From: Methanocaldococcus sp.
Lineage (GTDB): Archaea; AGJL01; Methanococci; Methanococcales; Methanocaldococcaceae
Direction: 5' to 3'
Length of the DNA: 64,000 nucleotides
Assembly: GCF_024490875.1 (NCBI RefSeq)
Contig: NZ_JACCLX010000008.1
Span: 1 to 64,000 of the forward strand
The notes under the pieces are model-generated. The model saw nothing but the letters and a program-made list of their open reading frames with translations, ran no database searches and was not told where the DNA came from. Within the stretch, counting starts at the first letter, position 1. The number at the start of each line of letters is the position of its first letter. The position numbers were made by a program, and so were the translations under genes. Shown here in pieces: positions 27,280 through 35,630 of this stretch.

Positions 27280-28812
27280 ATGATTCCAAGCTATGTTCCT
27301 CCAAAGTATAAAGTAGAGGTAGATCCAAATAAATGTATGCTATGTGAGAGATGCACAGTAGAGTGTTCTTGGGGAGTGCATAGAAGAGAGGGAGATAGAA
27401 TTATTAGTTATTCAAATAGATGTGGAGCATGTCACAGATGTGTAGTAATGTGTCCAAGAGATGCAATTACAATTAAAGAAAACGCTATTTCTTGGAGAAG
27501 TCATCCACTGTGGGATATTGATGCGAGAACTGACATATACAATCAGGCAAAAACTGGATGTATCTTGTTGAGTGGAATGGGTAACGCTAAAAATCATCCA
27601 ATATACTTTGACCATATTGTATTAGATGCCTGTCAGGTTACAAATCCATCTATTGATCCTCTTAGAGAGCCAATGGAGCTAAGAACATATATTGGTAAAA
27701 AACCTAAGCAGTTAGAGTTTGAATTTGTTGAGGAAGAAATAGATGGTAAAAAGATTAAAAAAGCCAAGTTAAAAACAAAAATAGCTCCAAATTTAAAGTT
27801 GGATACTCCTATAATGATTGCACACATGTCTTATGGGGCTTTATCATTAAATGCTCACTTATCATTTGCAAAGGCCGTTAAAGAATGTGGAACATTTATG
27901 GGAACTGGTGAAGGAGGTTTGCCAAAGGCACTCTACCCCTATGCAGATCATATAATTACACAGGTAGCAAGTGGAAGATTTGGAGTAAATGAAGAATATT
28001 TAATGAAAGGAGCGGCAATAGAGATTAAAATAGGTCAAGGAGCAAAGCCAGGAATTGGAGGGCATTTACCAGGAGAAAAGGTTACAGCAGAAATTTCAGC
28101 AACGAGAATGATTCCTGAAGGTAGTGATGCAATATCTCCAGCTCCTCATCATGACATTTACTCAATTGAAGACTTAGCTCAATTAGTTAGAAGTTTAAAA
28201 GAAGCCACAAGATGGAAAAAGCCAGTATTTGTTAAAATAGCCGCTGTCCACAACGCTCCTGCAATTGCGGTTGGAATTGCTACAAGTGATGCAGATGCAG
28301 TAGTTATTGATGGATATAAGGGAGGAACTGGAGCAGCTCCTAAGGTATTTAGAGACCATGTAGGGATTCCAATAGAAATGGCTATTGCCGCAGTTGATAG
28401 AAGATTGAGAGAAGAAGGATTGAGAAATGAAATAAGTATTATAGCAAGTGGAGGAATTAGATGTTCAGCAGATGTATTTAAGGCAATTGCATTGGGAGCA
28501 GATGCTGTTTATATTGGAACTGCTGCAATGGTTGCTCTTGGCTGTAGAGTATGTGGAAGATGTTACACTGGTTTGTGTGCTTGGGGAATTGCTACCCAAA
28601 AACCTGAATTAGTTAAAAGATTAGATCCTGATGTTGGAGCAAAAAGGGTGGCAAATTTAATTAAGGCATGGACTCACGAAATTAAAGAATTGTTAGGAGC
28701 GGCAGGAATTAACTCAATAGAAAGTTTAAGAGGTAACAGAGATAGATTAAGAGGAGTAGGATTAAATGAAAAAGAACTTGAAATTTTAGGAATAAAAGCG
28801 GCAGGAGAATAA
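27280..28812 (+). CDS. Archaeal glutamate synthase, FMN/iron-sulfur subunit
   Basis: A 510-residue protein equal to the synthase domain of GltB with an added N-terminal ferredoxin. Two [4Fe-4S] motifs, CMLCERCTVECSW and CGACHRCVVMCP (about residues 19-65), precede the FMN-binding TIM barrel (GTGEGGLPKALYPYAD, IKIGQGAKPGIGGHLPG, IDGYKGGTGAAPKVF). CRVCGRCYTGLCAWGI (about 424-439) holds the cysteines for the [3Fe-4S] cluster. It makes two glutamates from 2-oxoglutarate and glutamine using reduced electron carriers. It is the core of a four-gene operon. Confidence 0.9.
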   Translation: MIPSYVPPKYKVEVDPNKCMLCERCTVECSWGVHRREGDRIISYSNRCGACHRCVVMCPRDAITIKENAISWRSHPLWDIDARTDIYNQAKTGCILLSGMGNAKNHPIYFDHIVLDACQVTNPSIDPLREPMELRTYIGKKPKQLEFEFVEEEIDGKKIKKAKLKTKIAPNLKLDTPIMIAHMSYGALSLNAHLSFAKAVKECGTFMGTGEGGLPKALYPYADHIITQVASGRFGVNEEYLMKGAAIEIKIGQGAKPGIGGHLPGEKVTAEISATRMIPEGSDAISPAPHHDIYSIEDLAQLVRSLKEATRWKKPVFVKIAAVHNAPAIAVGIATSDADAVVIDGYKGGTGAAPKVFRDHVGIPIEMAIAAVDRRLREEGLRNEISIIASGGIRCSADVFKAIALGADAVYIGTAAMVALGCRVCGRCYTGLCAWGIATQKPELVKRLDPDVGAKRVANLIKAWTHEIKELLGAAGINSIESLRGNRDRLRGVGLNEKELEILGIKAAGE

Positions 28813-28879
28813 TAAAGCTATTATTGTTTATTCTCTTCTATTATCTTTTAGAATTTACATTTTTAGAAGGTGAAAAATT

Positions 28880-29656
28880 ATGGAAGAGGTAGTTATAGAT
28901 GCAAAGGATATGCATTATAGGGAGTTAAATGAGAAGATTCATGAAATTTTAAGGAAAAATCCAGATGTTAAAAAGATAATACTAAAAAATGTTTTAGGAC
29001 AGAGATTTATTGGAAATGGATTGCAGAAAAAAGATTTAACTATTGAAATTTATGGTATTCCTGGTGGAGACTTAGGAATGTTTATGAGTGGTCCAACAAT
29101 AATAGTTCATGGTAATGCTGAATTTGCTCCAGGAAACACAATGGATGACGGGACAATAGTTATTTATGGAAGTAGTGGAGATGTAACCGCCCACTCTATG
29201 AGAGGAGGAAAGGTTTTTGTTAGAGGAGATGTTGGATATAGAAGTGGAATACATATGAAGGCATACAAAGATAAGGTTCCTGTTCTTGTTATTGGTGGGA
29301 GAGCAAAAGATTTCTTAGGAGAATATATGGCAGGAGGTATTATAATAGTTTTAAACATAGATGAAAAAGGAAATGATTTAGGAGAAGTTAAAGGGAGAAT
29401 GATAGGAACTGGAATTCATGGTGGAGCAATATACATTAGAGGTAATGTTGATAAAGACCAATTAGGAGTTGCCGCAGATATAAAAGAATTTATCAAAGAG
29501 GATTTAGAAAAAATTAAGCCATATATTGAAGAATTTTGTAAATGGTTTAATCTTTCAGATGAAATTAAAAACAAATTATTAAATTCAAAATGGACAAAAA
29601 TAGCACCAATTTCAAAAAGACCATTTGGAAAACTCTATACTCCTGATTTAATGTAA
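28880..29656 (+). CDS. Archaeal glutamate synthase, GXGXG domain subunit
   Basis: A 258-residue right-handed beta-helix of the glutamate synthase C-terminal domain. The GXGXG-type repeats are visible as PGGDLGMFMSGPTIIVHGNA, MDDGTIVIYGSSGD, GGKVFVRGDVGYRSGI and GTGIHGGAIYIRGNV. In bacterial GltB this domain is fused to the synthase part and has a structural role beside the ammonia tunnel. Here it is a separate protein between the FMN subunit and an F420-hydrogenase-like protein. It starts after AGAAGGTGAAAAATT. Confidence 0.88.
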   Translation: MEEVVIDAKDMHYRELNEKIHEILRKNPDVKKIILKNVLGQRFIGNGLQKKDLTIEIYGIPGGDLGMFMSGPTIIVHGNAEFAPGNTMDDGTIVIYGSSGDVTAHSMRGGKVFVRGDVGYRSGIHMKAYKDKVPVLVIGGRAKDFLGEYMAGGIIIVLNIDEKGNDLGEVKGRMIGTGIHGGAIYIRGNVDKDQLGVAADIKEFIKEDLEKIKPYIEEFCKWFNLSDEIKNKLLNSKWTKIAPISKRPFGKLYTPDLM

Positions 29657-29721
29657 TAATTCGTTTTATTTAAATTAGAATCAGTAATGTTTTAAAAATT
29701 AAGATGGATTAGGTGAGATTA

Positions 29722-30801
29722 ATGAAATCATATAAAAATCTAAAAGAGGAAGTTTGGGATACAAATAGATGTAGTGGCTGTGGTGCCTGTGTAGCAGTAT
29801 GTCCAGTAAATAACTTATATTTTGTAGAGGAAAGCCCAGTAAAATTTGAATGCGACGAATGTTCTTGTATCTTAATACCAACTGACATGACTACTGAACA
29901 TCCAATTTCTGCAGAATTTTGTAAAACAGTTGTGTATGATGTCCCATGTGGATCTTGTTATGATGCTTGCCCGAGGATAAAAAAATCTTCAATTACTATT
30001 CCTAAGAAGGAGGGATTAGGAAATATATTAAAAGCAGTAAAGGCAAAATCTTTAATAGAAATAAAAAATGCCCAAAATGGTGGAGTTGTAACAGCAATAT
30101 TGGCAAATGCCTTTGAAGAAGGATTAATTGACGGAGCCCTTGTTATGATAGATGATAAATTTACATTAGAGCCAAAATCATACTTATCTTTATCAAAAGA
30201 AGATGTTATAAAAGCAGCAGGAAGTAAATATCTTTGGAAAGGACCTATATTAAAATCATTAAAAACTGCTGTTATGGAGAAAAAATTAAAGAAGTTGGCA
30301 GTAGTAGGAACTCCATGTGTAATTAATGCAATCACTCAAATAATGGCATCAGATAATGATTTATTAAAACCATTTAAAAATGCCATAAGATTAAAGATTG
30401 CCATATTCTGTTTTGAAACTTATGATTACAATAAAATGATTAAAAAACTAAAATCAGAAGGTATAGAACCATGGGAGATTAAAAAAATGGATATTGAATC
30501 TGGAAAATTAAAAATTAAGTTAATAAATGGAGATGTTGTTGAATACAAATTAAAAGATTTAGAGGATTTAATGAGAAGTGGTTGTAAGGTTTGTGGTGAT
30601 TTCACTGGATTAACATCTGATATTTCAGTAGGTAATGTTGGTAGTGAGGAAGGATATTCAACAGTTTTAATAAGAAATAAATGGGGAGAAGGTTTCTTTA
30701 AAAGGGCAGTTTGTAATGGTTACTTAACTTATGATGAAGATGTAGATTTAGAGGCAGTTAAAAAACTATCTGAATTGAAGAAATCAAGAGTAAAAAAATA
30801 A
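29722..30801 (+). CDS. FrhB-like F420-binding iron-sulfur flavoprotein, probable electron input for glutamate synthase
   Basis: A 359-residue protein. The N-terminus has a ferredoxin motif CSGCGACVAVCPV (about 16-28) and further cysteines (CDECSC; CGSCYDACP). The rest is the coenzyme F420 hydrogenase/dehydrogenase beta-subunit domain: NAQNGGVVTAILANAFEEG, AAGSKYLWKGPIL, VVGTPCVINAI and CKVCGDFTGLTSDISVGNVG. Such proteins pass electrons between F420H2 and iron-sulfur clusters. Its place at the end of the glutamate synthase operon suggests F420H2 as reductant, an inference from context. The ATG at 29722 follows TAGGTGAGATTA. Confidence 0.8.
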   Translation: MKSYKNLKEEVWDTNRCSGCGACVAVCPVNNLYFVEESPVKFECDECSCILIPTDMTTEHPISAEFCKTVVYDVPCGSCYDACPRIKKSSITIPKKEGLGNILKAVKAKSLIEIKNAQNGGVVTAILANAFEEGLIDGALVMIDDKFTLEPKSYLSLSKEDVIKAAGSKYLWKGPILKSLKTAVMEKKLKKLAVVGTPCVINAITQIMASDNDLLKPFKNAIRLKIAIFCFETYDYNKMIKKLKSEGIEPWEIKKMDIESGKLKIKLINGDVVEYKLKDLEDLMRSGCKVCGDFTGLTSDISVGNVGSEEGYSTVLIRNKWGEGFFKRAVCNGYLTYDEDVDLEAVKKLSELKKSRVKK

Positions 30802-30805
30802 TAAT

Positions 30806-31504
30806 TTATTCAATATACTTTGTTTTATCTTCAACACCAGCCATTAAAAAGGCTCTTTTTCTTCTAATGCAACTTTCACATTTTCCACAGTGTAAAAAAT
30901 CTTCTCCATTGTCTTTATAACACGAATAAGTATATTTTAAAACCTCTACGCCAAGCTTTTTCTCAATCTCATGACCAATTTTAACAATATCCTCTTTTGT
31001 TTTATCATATAAAGGAGCCTCTATTTTAACCTTATTTAGTGTTCCATATTCTAAAGCTTTATTAAATGCATTAACAAACTCTATGGTGTTGTCAGGAAAT
31101 GTTACTCCTTCCTCTTTATTTATTCCGATAAATACTTTTTTTGCATCTAATGCCTCAGCAAAACCACTAGCAATACTAAACATTATTAAGTTTCTTGCAG
31201 GAACCCATACAGATTTCATAGTTTCATAAACTTTCTCACTATCCAATTCTTCTATTTTTAAAGTAGGAATTTCTTTGTCAGTAATTAAGGAACTTTTTTT
31301 AAATTGTTTAACGAATGGCAAATCAACGACAATAGGTTTAATATTTAATATTTCACAAATTTTTTTTGCTGAATTTATCTCTCTTTTAGCCGCTTTTTGC
31401 CCATAGTTAAAAATAACTGCTGTAAGGTCATAACCTAAATCTTTGGCTATTAATGTCGCTACAGTAGAATCTAATCCACCACTTAAAACAGTTACCGCTT
31501 TCAT
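30806..31504 (-). CDS. queC: 7-cyano-7-deazaguanine synthase QueC
   Basis: A 232-residue PP-loop enzyme that turns 7-carboxy-7-deazaguanine into preQ0, the precursor of archaeosine in tRNA. LSGGLDSTVATL (residues 7-18) is the PP-loop. SVWVPARNLIMFSIASGFAE and GINKEEGVTFPDN match the family. The end has the zinc-binding cysteines CYKD and CGKCESCIRRKRAF. It converges with the F420-linked gene (4 bases between stops) and lies downstream of glnA, with about 90 bases between. Confidence 0.93.
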   Translation of the reverse strand: MKAVTVLSGGLDSTVATLIAKDLGYDLTAVIFNYGQKAAKREINSAKKICEILNIKPIVVDLPFVKQFKKSSLITDKEIPTLKIEELDSEKVYETMKSVWVPARNLIMFSIASGFAEALDAKKVFIGINKEEGVTFPDNTIEFVNAFNKALEYGTLNKVKIEAPLYDKTKEDIVKIGHEIEKKLGVEVLKYTYSCYKDNGEDFLHCGKCESCIRRKRAFLMAGVEDKTKYIE

Positions 31505-31594
31505 AGTATCACAATAATAATAATTTTATTTTTTCAAAAAAATTAATTTAAATTTATGGAAATTTAGTTTAATAAAAAAATTTGAAGAAATAAT

Positions 31595-32941
31595 TTAGTA
31601 GATTAAGTATTTACTAACTTCCCAGTCAGTAACTGATATTCTGAACTCATCCCACTCTGCTCTCTTAATTTCCATATATTTCTCATAGATGTATTTACCT
31701 AATGCTTTTTGTAATACTTCGTCACATTCTAATTCATCTAATGCTGCTGCTAAGTTTGCAGGGACTGACTCAATTCCTAACTGCTTTTTCTCTTCTTCTG
31801 ACATCTTGAAGATGTTTCTCTCAACTGGCTCTGGAGCTTCCATTTTATTCTTAATTCCATCTAAACCTGCTGCTAACATACAGGCGAATGCTAAGTATGG
31901 GTTGCATGTTGGGTCTGGAGCTCTGAACTCAATTCTTGTTGCCTTACCTCTTGCAGCTGGAACTCTGATGATAGCACTTCTGTTCTTGTTAGCCCATGCA
32001 ATGTTTACTGGAGCTTCGTATCCTGGAACTAATCTCTTGTATGAGTTAACTGTTGGGTTTGTTACAGCAACTAATGCCTTAGCATGGCTTAAAATTCCAG
32101 CAATGTAACTTAAACAGGTTTCACTTAACCCATTGTATGGTCCTTCTGGATCGTAGAATGATGGTTCTCCGTTAAACCAAACACTCTGGTGGCAGTGCAT
32201 ACCGTTTCCATTCATTCCAAAGAATGGTTTTGGCATAAATGTTGCTCTTAATCCATGTTTCTTAGCAATGTTTTTAATTGTCATTTTGAATGTTACAACG
32301 CTATCAGCAGTTTTTAAAGCGTTATCGAATTTGAAATCAACTTCGTGCTGTCCAGGAGCTACTTCGTGGTGTGATGCCTCAACGTGGAATCCAAGGTTTT
32401 CTAATGCTAAGACAATATCTCTCCTTATGTCAGGAGCTTCATCTAATGGCTCAACATCAAAGTAGCCACCATCATCTGCTGGAATCCATCTGTGTGGGTT
32501 GTGTGGGTCTCTCTTTAACAAGAAGAACTCTGGTTCTGGCCCAACAAAGAACTCTCCATTCATTTCTTCTTTTAATTCATTTAAAATAGCTTTTAATCTA
32601 CTTCTTGGATCTCCTTCGAATGGAGTCTTTTCGTTTCTATAAACATCACAGATAACTCTTGCAACACTTTTCTCTTCAGGTCTCCATGGTAAAACAGAGA
32701 GTGTGGATAAATCTGGCTTTAATAACATATCTGATTCTTCTATTCCAACAAAACCTGTAATTGATGAGCCATCAAACCATACTCCGTTTTCAAATATTTC
32801 TCTTAATTCTTCAATTCCCTTTTCTCCACTTTTTACTGGATACGCTACATTTTTTGGGAACCCTAAAATATCGACAAACTGGAACCTTATAAATTTAACA
32901 TTGTTCTTTTTTACATACTCAATCGCTTGCTCAACATTCAT
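31595..32941 (-). CDS. glnA: Glutamine synthetase, type I
   Basis: A 448-residue GSI-type enzyme that makes glutamine from glutamate, ATP and ammonia. FDGSSITGFVGIEESDMLL opens the catalytic part, GPEPEFFLL and HHEVAPGQHEVDF bear metal ligands, NGNGMHCHQSVW and ANKNRSAIIRVP bind substrate and ATP. The tail RAEWDEFRISVTDWEVSKY is typical of the archaeal/Gram-positive GSI-alpha kind, which is not adenylylated. The promoter has a TATA box at about 33009-33020 and an NrpR-type operator at 32988-33001, so nitrogen repression is likely. The neighbour amtB is divergent and has the same operator type. Confidence 0.96.
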   Translation of the reverse strand: MNVEQAIEYVKKNNVKFIRFQFVDILGFPKNVAYPVKSGEKGIEELREIFENGVWFDGSSITGFVGIEESDMLLKPDLSTLSVLPWRPEEKSVARVICDVYRNEKTPFEGDPRSRLKAILNELKEEMNGEFFVGPEPEFFLLKRDPHNPHRWIPADDGGYFDVEPLDEAPDIRRDIVLALENLGFHVEASHHEVAPGQHEVDFKFDNALKTADSVVTFKMTIKNIAKKHGLRATFMPKPFFGMNGNGMHCHQSVWFNGEPSFYDPEGPYNGLSETCLSYIAGILSHAKALVAVTNPTVNSYKRLVPGYEAPVNIAWANKNRSAIIRVPAARGKATRIEFRAPDPTCNPYLAFACMLAAGLDGIKNKMEAPEPVERNIFKMSEEEKKQLGIESVPANLAAALDELECDEVLQKALGKYIYEKYMEIKRAEWDEFRISVTDWEVSKYLIY

Positions 32942-32987
32942 ATTTATCCCCTTAATGTATTTTTAATGTTGTTTGCTAAAACAATCT

Positions 32988-33001
32988 GGAAATAAGTTTC
33001 C
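32988..33001. promoter_or_regulatory. NrpR-type operator of glnA
   Basis: GGAAATAAGTTTCC fits the NrpR consensus GGAA-N6-TTCC exactly. It lies about 25 bases from the glnA TATA element (33009-33020, read on the minus strand), so it should cover the transcription start. NrpR represses nitrogen genes in Methanococcales when 2-oxoglutarate is low. Confidence 0.8.
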
Positions 33002-33008
33002 TGGTTCC

Positions 33009-33020
33009 ATATATATATAA
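33009..33020 (-). promoter_or_regulatory. TATA box of glnA
   Basis: ATATATATATAA (TTATATATATAT on the minus strand) in the divergent spacer, with the operator at 32988-33001 beginning about 8 bases downstream of it. The leader to the start codon is about 45-50 bases. Confidence 0.6.
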
Positions 33021-33107
33021 TTTACGGTATAATTCAGTATTAACCAAAGAATATAGATTACAAAATATTATTAATTCTTTCTTTTAAATCTATGATTTTT
33101 AGAAAAA

Positions 33108-33117
33108 TTTATATATT
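33108..33117 (+). promoter_or_regulatory. TATA box of amtB
   Basis: TTTATATATT preceded by purine-rich AGAAAAA, a reasonable BRE-TATA. The expected start, about 25 bases downstream, falls at the first of the two operators (33134-33147). Confidence 0.6.
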
Positions 33118-33133
33118 GCATACTTCTATAATA

Positions 33134-33147
33134 GGAAATAAGTTTCC
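33134..33147. promoter_or_regulatory. NrpR-type operator 1 of amtB
   Basis: GGAAATAAGTTTCC, identical over all 14 bases to the glnA operator at 32988. It overlaps the predicted amtB transcription start. Confidence 0.8.
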
Positions 33148-33156
33148 TTTTACATA

Positions 33157-33170
33157 GGAATAATGCTTCC
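33157..33170. promoter_or_regulatory. NrpR-type operator 2 of amtB
   Basis: GGAATAATGCTTCC, again GGAA-N6-TTCC, 23 bases centre to centre from operator 1. Tandem sites are known for the M. maripaludis nif operon, where the two differ in strength. The spacer sequence is different here, which suggests a weaker or auxiliary site. Confidence 0.7.
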
Positions 33171-33193
33171 GCTCTAAATATAAAGGTGAAAAA

Positions 33194-34447
33194 ATGGCTA
33201 CAGCAGATTTATTTACACACGCTACAAATATACATTCAATAGTTCAAGCACTAATAACATTGGCAAATGCGAGTGATGTTTTCTTCCTTGTAGTTATGGG
33301 AGTTCTCGTTTTCATGATGCAGTGGGGCTTTGCGATGCTCGAAGGAGGACAAGTTAGAAAGAAAAACGCTAACAATGTTATGATGAAAAACATGGTTGAT
33401 TGGCTAATTGGTTGTGTTGCATGGTTGTTTATTGGTGGAATATTATGGAAACATGGATTTGATATTTCAGCATATATTGACTGGTGGAGTAAAATATTCA
33501 ATACAAATTGGCCAAACAATGGGTTAGATTTAGCAAGTTGGTTTTTTGGTTTAGTATTCTGTGCAACAGCGGCAACTATAGTTTCAGGTGGAGTTGCAGA
33601 AAGGATTAAGTTCAGTGCTTATGTATTGATTTCATTAATTATTACAGCATTAATATATCCATTGTTTGTTTATTTAGGACCTTGGGGAGCAAGTATTGTT
33701 CCATGGCACGATTATGCAGGAAGTTTAGTAGTCCACGGATTAGGTGGATTTTTAGCTTTAGGAGCTATAATGGCATTAGGTCCAAGAATTGGTAGATTTG
33801 TCGATGGAAAACCAATTCCGATTTTAGGGCACAACATTCCAATGGCAGTGTTTGGGGCATTTGCCTTAGCAATAGGTTGGTATGGATTCAACGTAGGAAG
33901 TTCATTGGCATTGGGTGATATTTCAGGATTAGTTTGTGCTACAACAACAATGGCTATGGCTGGAGGAGGATTAGGAGCCTTGATAGCATCTAAAAATGAT
34001 GTTTTATTTACAGCAAACGGTATTGTTGCTGGTTTAGTAGCTATCTGTTCAGGAACTGATGTGGTAAGTCCAGTTGGTGGTTTAATAATTGGATTAATTG
34101 CTGGATTACAAGTTCCAATAGTTTATAAACTGATTGAGAAATGTGGATTGGATGACGTTTGTGGGGTTGTCCCAGTTCATGGAGTTTCAGGAGTTGTAGG
34201 TGCAATCTTAACAGGAATTTTAGGAATGAAAGTATTTGGTGGAGCTGGAGGAGTTAGCTTATTAGATCAAATAATAGGTTCAGTATTCTGTATTGTTTAT
34301 GGAACTGGTTTAGGATACATACTTGCTAAACTCGTAGGATTAGTACTTGGAGGATTAAGAGTTAGTGAAGAAGAAGAAAGAATGGGTCTTGATTTAGCAG
34401 AACACAAGATGCCTGCATATCCTGAAGAAGAATCTTCTTTTGGTTAA
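33194..34447 (+). CDS. amtB: Ammonium transporter, Amt/Rh family
   Basis: A 417-residue membrane protein with about 11 helices. MQWGFAMLEGGQVRKKNANN (about 40-60), the pore region GGVAERIKFSAYVLIS, and the twin histidines of VVHGLGGF and VPVHGVSGVVGA identify an Amt channel. The C-terminal tail SEEEERMGLDLAEHKMPAYP is conserved and contacts GlnK, the PII regulator. Notably, no glnK gene follows it here. Divergent from glnA, with two NrpR-type operators in its promoter; expression should rise in nitrogen shortage. Ribosome site AAAGGTGAAAAA. Confidence 0.95.
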   Translation: MATADLFTHATNIHSIVQALITLANASDVFFLVVMGVLVFMMQWGFAMLEGGQVRKKNANNVMMKNMVDWLIGCVAWLFIGGILWKHGFDISAYIDWWSKIFNTNWPNNGLDLASWFFGLVFCATAATIVSGGVAERIKFSAYVLISLIITALIYPLFVYLGPWGASIVPWHDYAGSLVVHGLGGFLALGAIMALGPRIGRFVDGKPIPILGHNIPMAVFGAFALAIGWYGFNVGSSLALGDISGLVCATTTMAMAGGGLGALIASKNDVLFTANGIVAGLVAICSGTDVVSPVGGLIIGLIAGLQVPIVYKLIEKCGLDDVCGVVPVHGVSGVVGAILTGILGMKVFGGAGGVSLLDQIIGSVFCIVYGTGLGYILAKLVGLVLGGLRVSEEEERMGLDLAEHKMPAYPEEESSFG

Positions 34448-34457
34448 TTTTAAAAAT

Positions 34458-34709
34458 TTAATCTCCTTTACCTTCGATTTCTATGACTTTTACATATATT
34501 GGATGCTCTTTTAATTGCTCATAAACTTTTTGAGCGGCTCTTCTTGATCTTGCAAGCATGACAAAAGCAATATCTCCTTGATATCTCGCTTCTGTAAATG
34601 ACAATATATCTCCTCTTGCAATACCTTCTCCTATAATTCTTCTTATTAAATCTTCATATTTAGTAGCATGTTTTTCAGGAATATTTAGTAAGATTCCATA
34701 AATCATCAT
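34458..34709 (-). CDS. Conserved small protein, unknown function
   Basis: An 83-residue soluble protein. MMIYGILLNIPEKHATKYED suggests a beta-alpha-beta ferredoxin-like fold, followed by FTEARYQGDIAFVMLARSRR and a last strand VKVIEIEG. I do not recognise a named family. The gene ends 10 bases from the convergent amtB stop and is 31 bases downstream of another unrecognised gene at 34741. The start follows GAGGTGAA. Proximity to nitrogen genes hints at, but does not prove, a shared role. Confidence 0.6.
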   Translation of the reverse strand: MMIYGILLNIPEKHATKYEDLIRRIIGEGIARGDILSFTEARYQGDIAFVMLARSRRAAQKVYEQLKEHPIYVKVIEIEGKGD

Positions 34710-34740
34710 TTCACCTCATCATAATATTTTAATATTTATT

Positions 34741-35442
34741 TTATTCTGAAGTTTTTAATATTCCTAATGTGTCATTTGTCTTTTTTGCAATGTCTAAGTC
34801 AAACAGTGCGATTGTTGGCAATAACCAAGAGAACCAAAATCTTGGCTCTCCATCCTTAGTTTCTCCGTAGTATGCAAATGACAATCTACCAAATCCTGTT
34901 TCTTTTTCAACTTTTCTCGCACTTCTTAAAAATCTCCTTGCAATGTTTGGAAGTTCTTCATAACTGTATGGCTTACCTCCAACACCATTCTGCATATACA
35001 ACTCTGAACTAATTCCAACATTTTTTATAGCTTTTATTAAGTTTCCTAATTTATTCTTTTTAAAGAATGCCAACAATAAAGAAGCCGCTGGAACTCTTAA
35101 AACTTCTATATTTTGGTTATCTTCATCTCTCAACTGACAAACTATATATGCTCTACCCATTTCCATCTCAATATGTGCATATAATTCCCTATTCTTTGGT
35201 AACTCTTCAAGAACTTCAATAACTTCATACTCCTTTCCATCCTTTGTAAATTTATCTCCAGCCTTTCTTTCATCTAATTCTACAGTAAAGTATGTCTCTT
35301 TACCATCAATCTTACCAAATATTAAATCAAATCCCCATTTTTTCAATGACTTTAATTTGAACTCTCTTTCTCTTTCTGGATTTCCAAGAGTTTCAAAAAC
35401 TAAAGTATTTACAACTTCGACTTCTTTTGCATCAACAACCAA
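34741..35442 (-). CDS. Conserved protein of unknown function, TTG start
   Basis: A 233-residue soluble protein. The N-terminal half is an alpha/beta part with many charged residues ([36 protein letters not shown]), and the C-terminal half has [20 protein letters not shown] and [20 protein letters not shown] do not recognise the family. The start codon is TTG at 35442: GGTGATATA stands before it at the same spacing seen for other genes (GGTGAT-N3-start), and no ATG is near. It is followed by the 83-residue gene and both may form an operon. Confidence 0.6.
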   Translation of the reverse strand: MVVDAKEVEVVNTLVFETLGNPEREREFKLKSLKKWGFDLIFGKIDGKETYFTVELDERKAGDKFTKDGKEYEVIEVLEELPKNRELYAHIEMEMGRAYIVCQLRDEDNQNIEVLRVPAASLLLAFFKKNKLGNLIKAIKNVGISSELYMQNGVGGKPYSYEELPNIARRFLRSARKVEKETGFGRLSFAYYGETKDGEPRFWFSWLLPTIALFDLDIAKKTNDTLGILKTSE

Positions 35443-35630
35443 TATATCACCTTTTATTGAATTTTGTTAATTAAATTTTATTTATATATTTACAAAATGT
35501 ATATGTCTTTGAAGTTCTATAAATACTTTTCTATAATTTGTTAATTTATATATTTATATTAAATGCTAAAAGGTTTAAAATAGTAAAAATAGAGAAATAT
35601 TAAAAATAGAACTAAAAATAGGTGATAATT

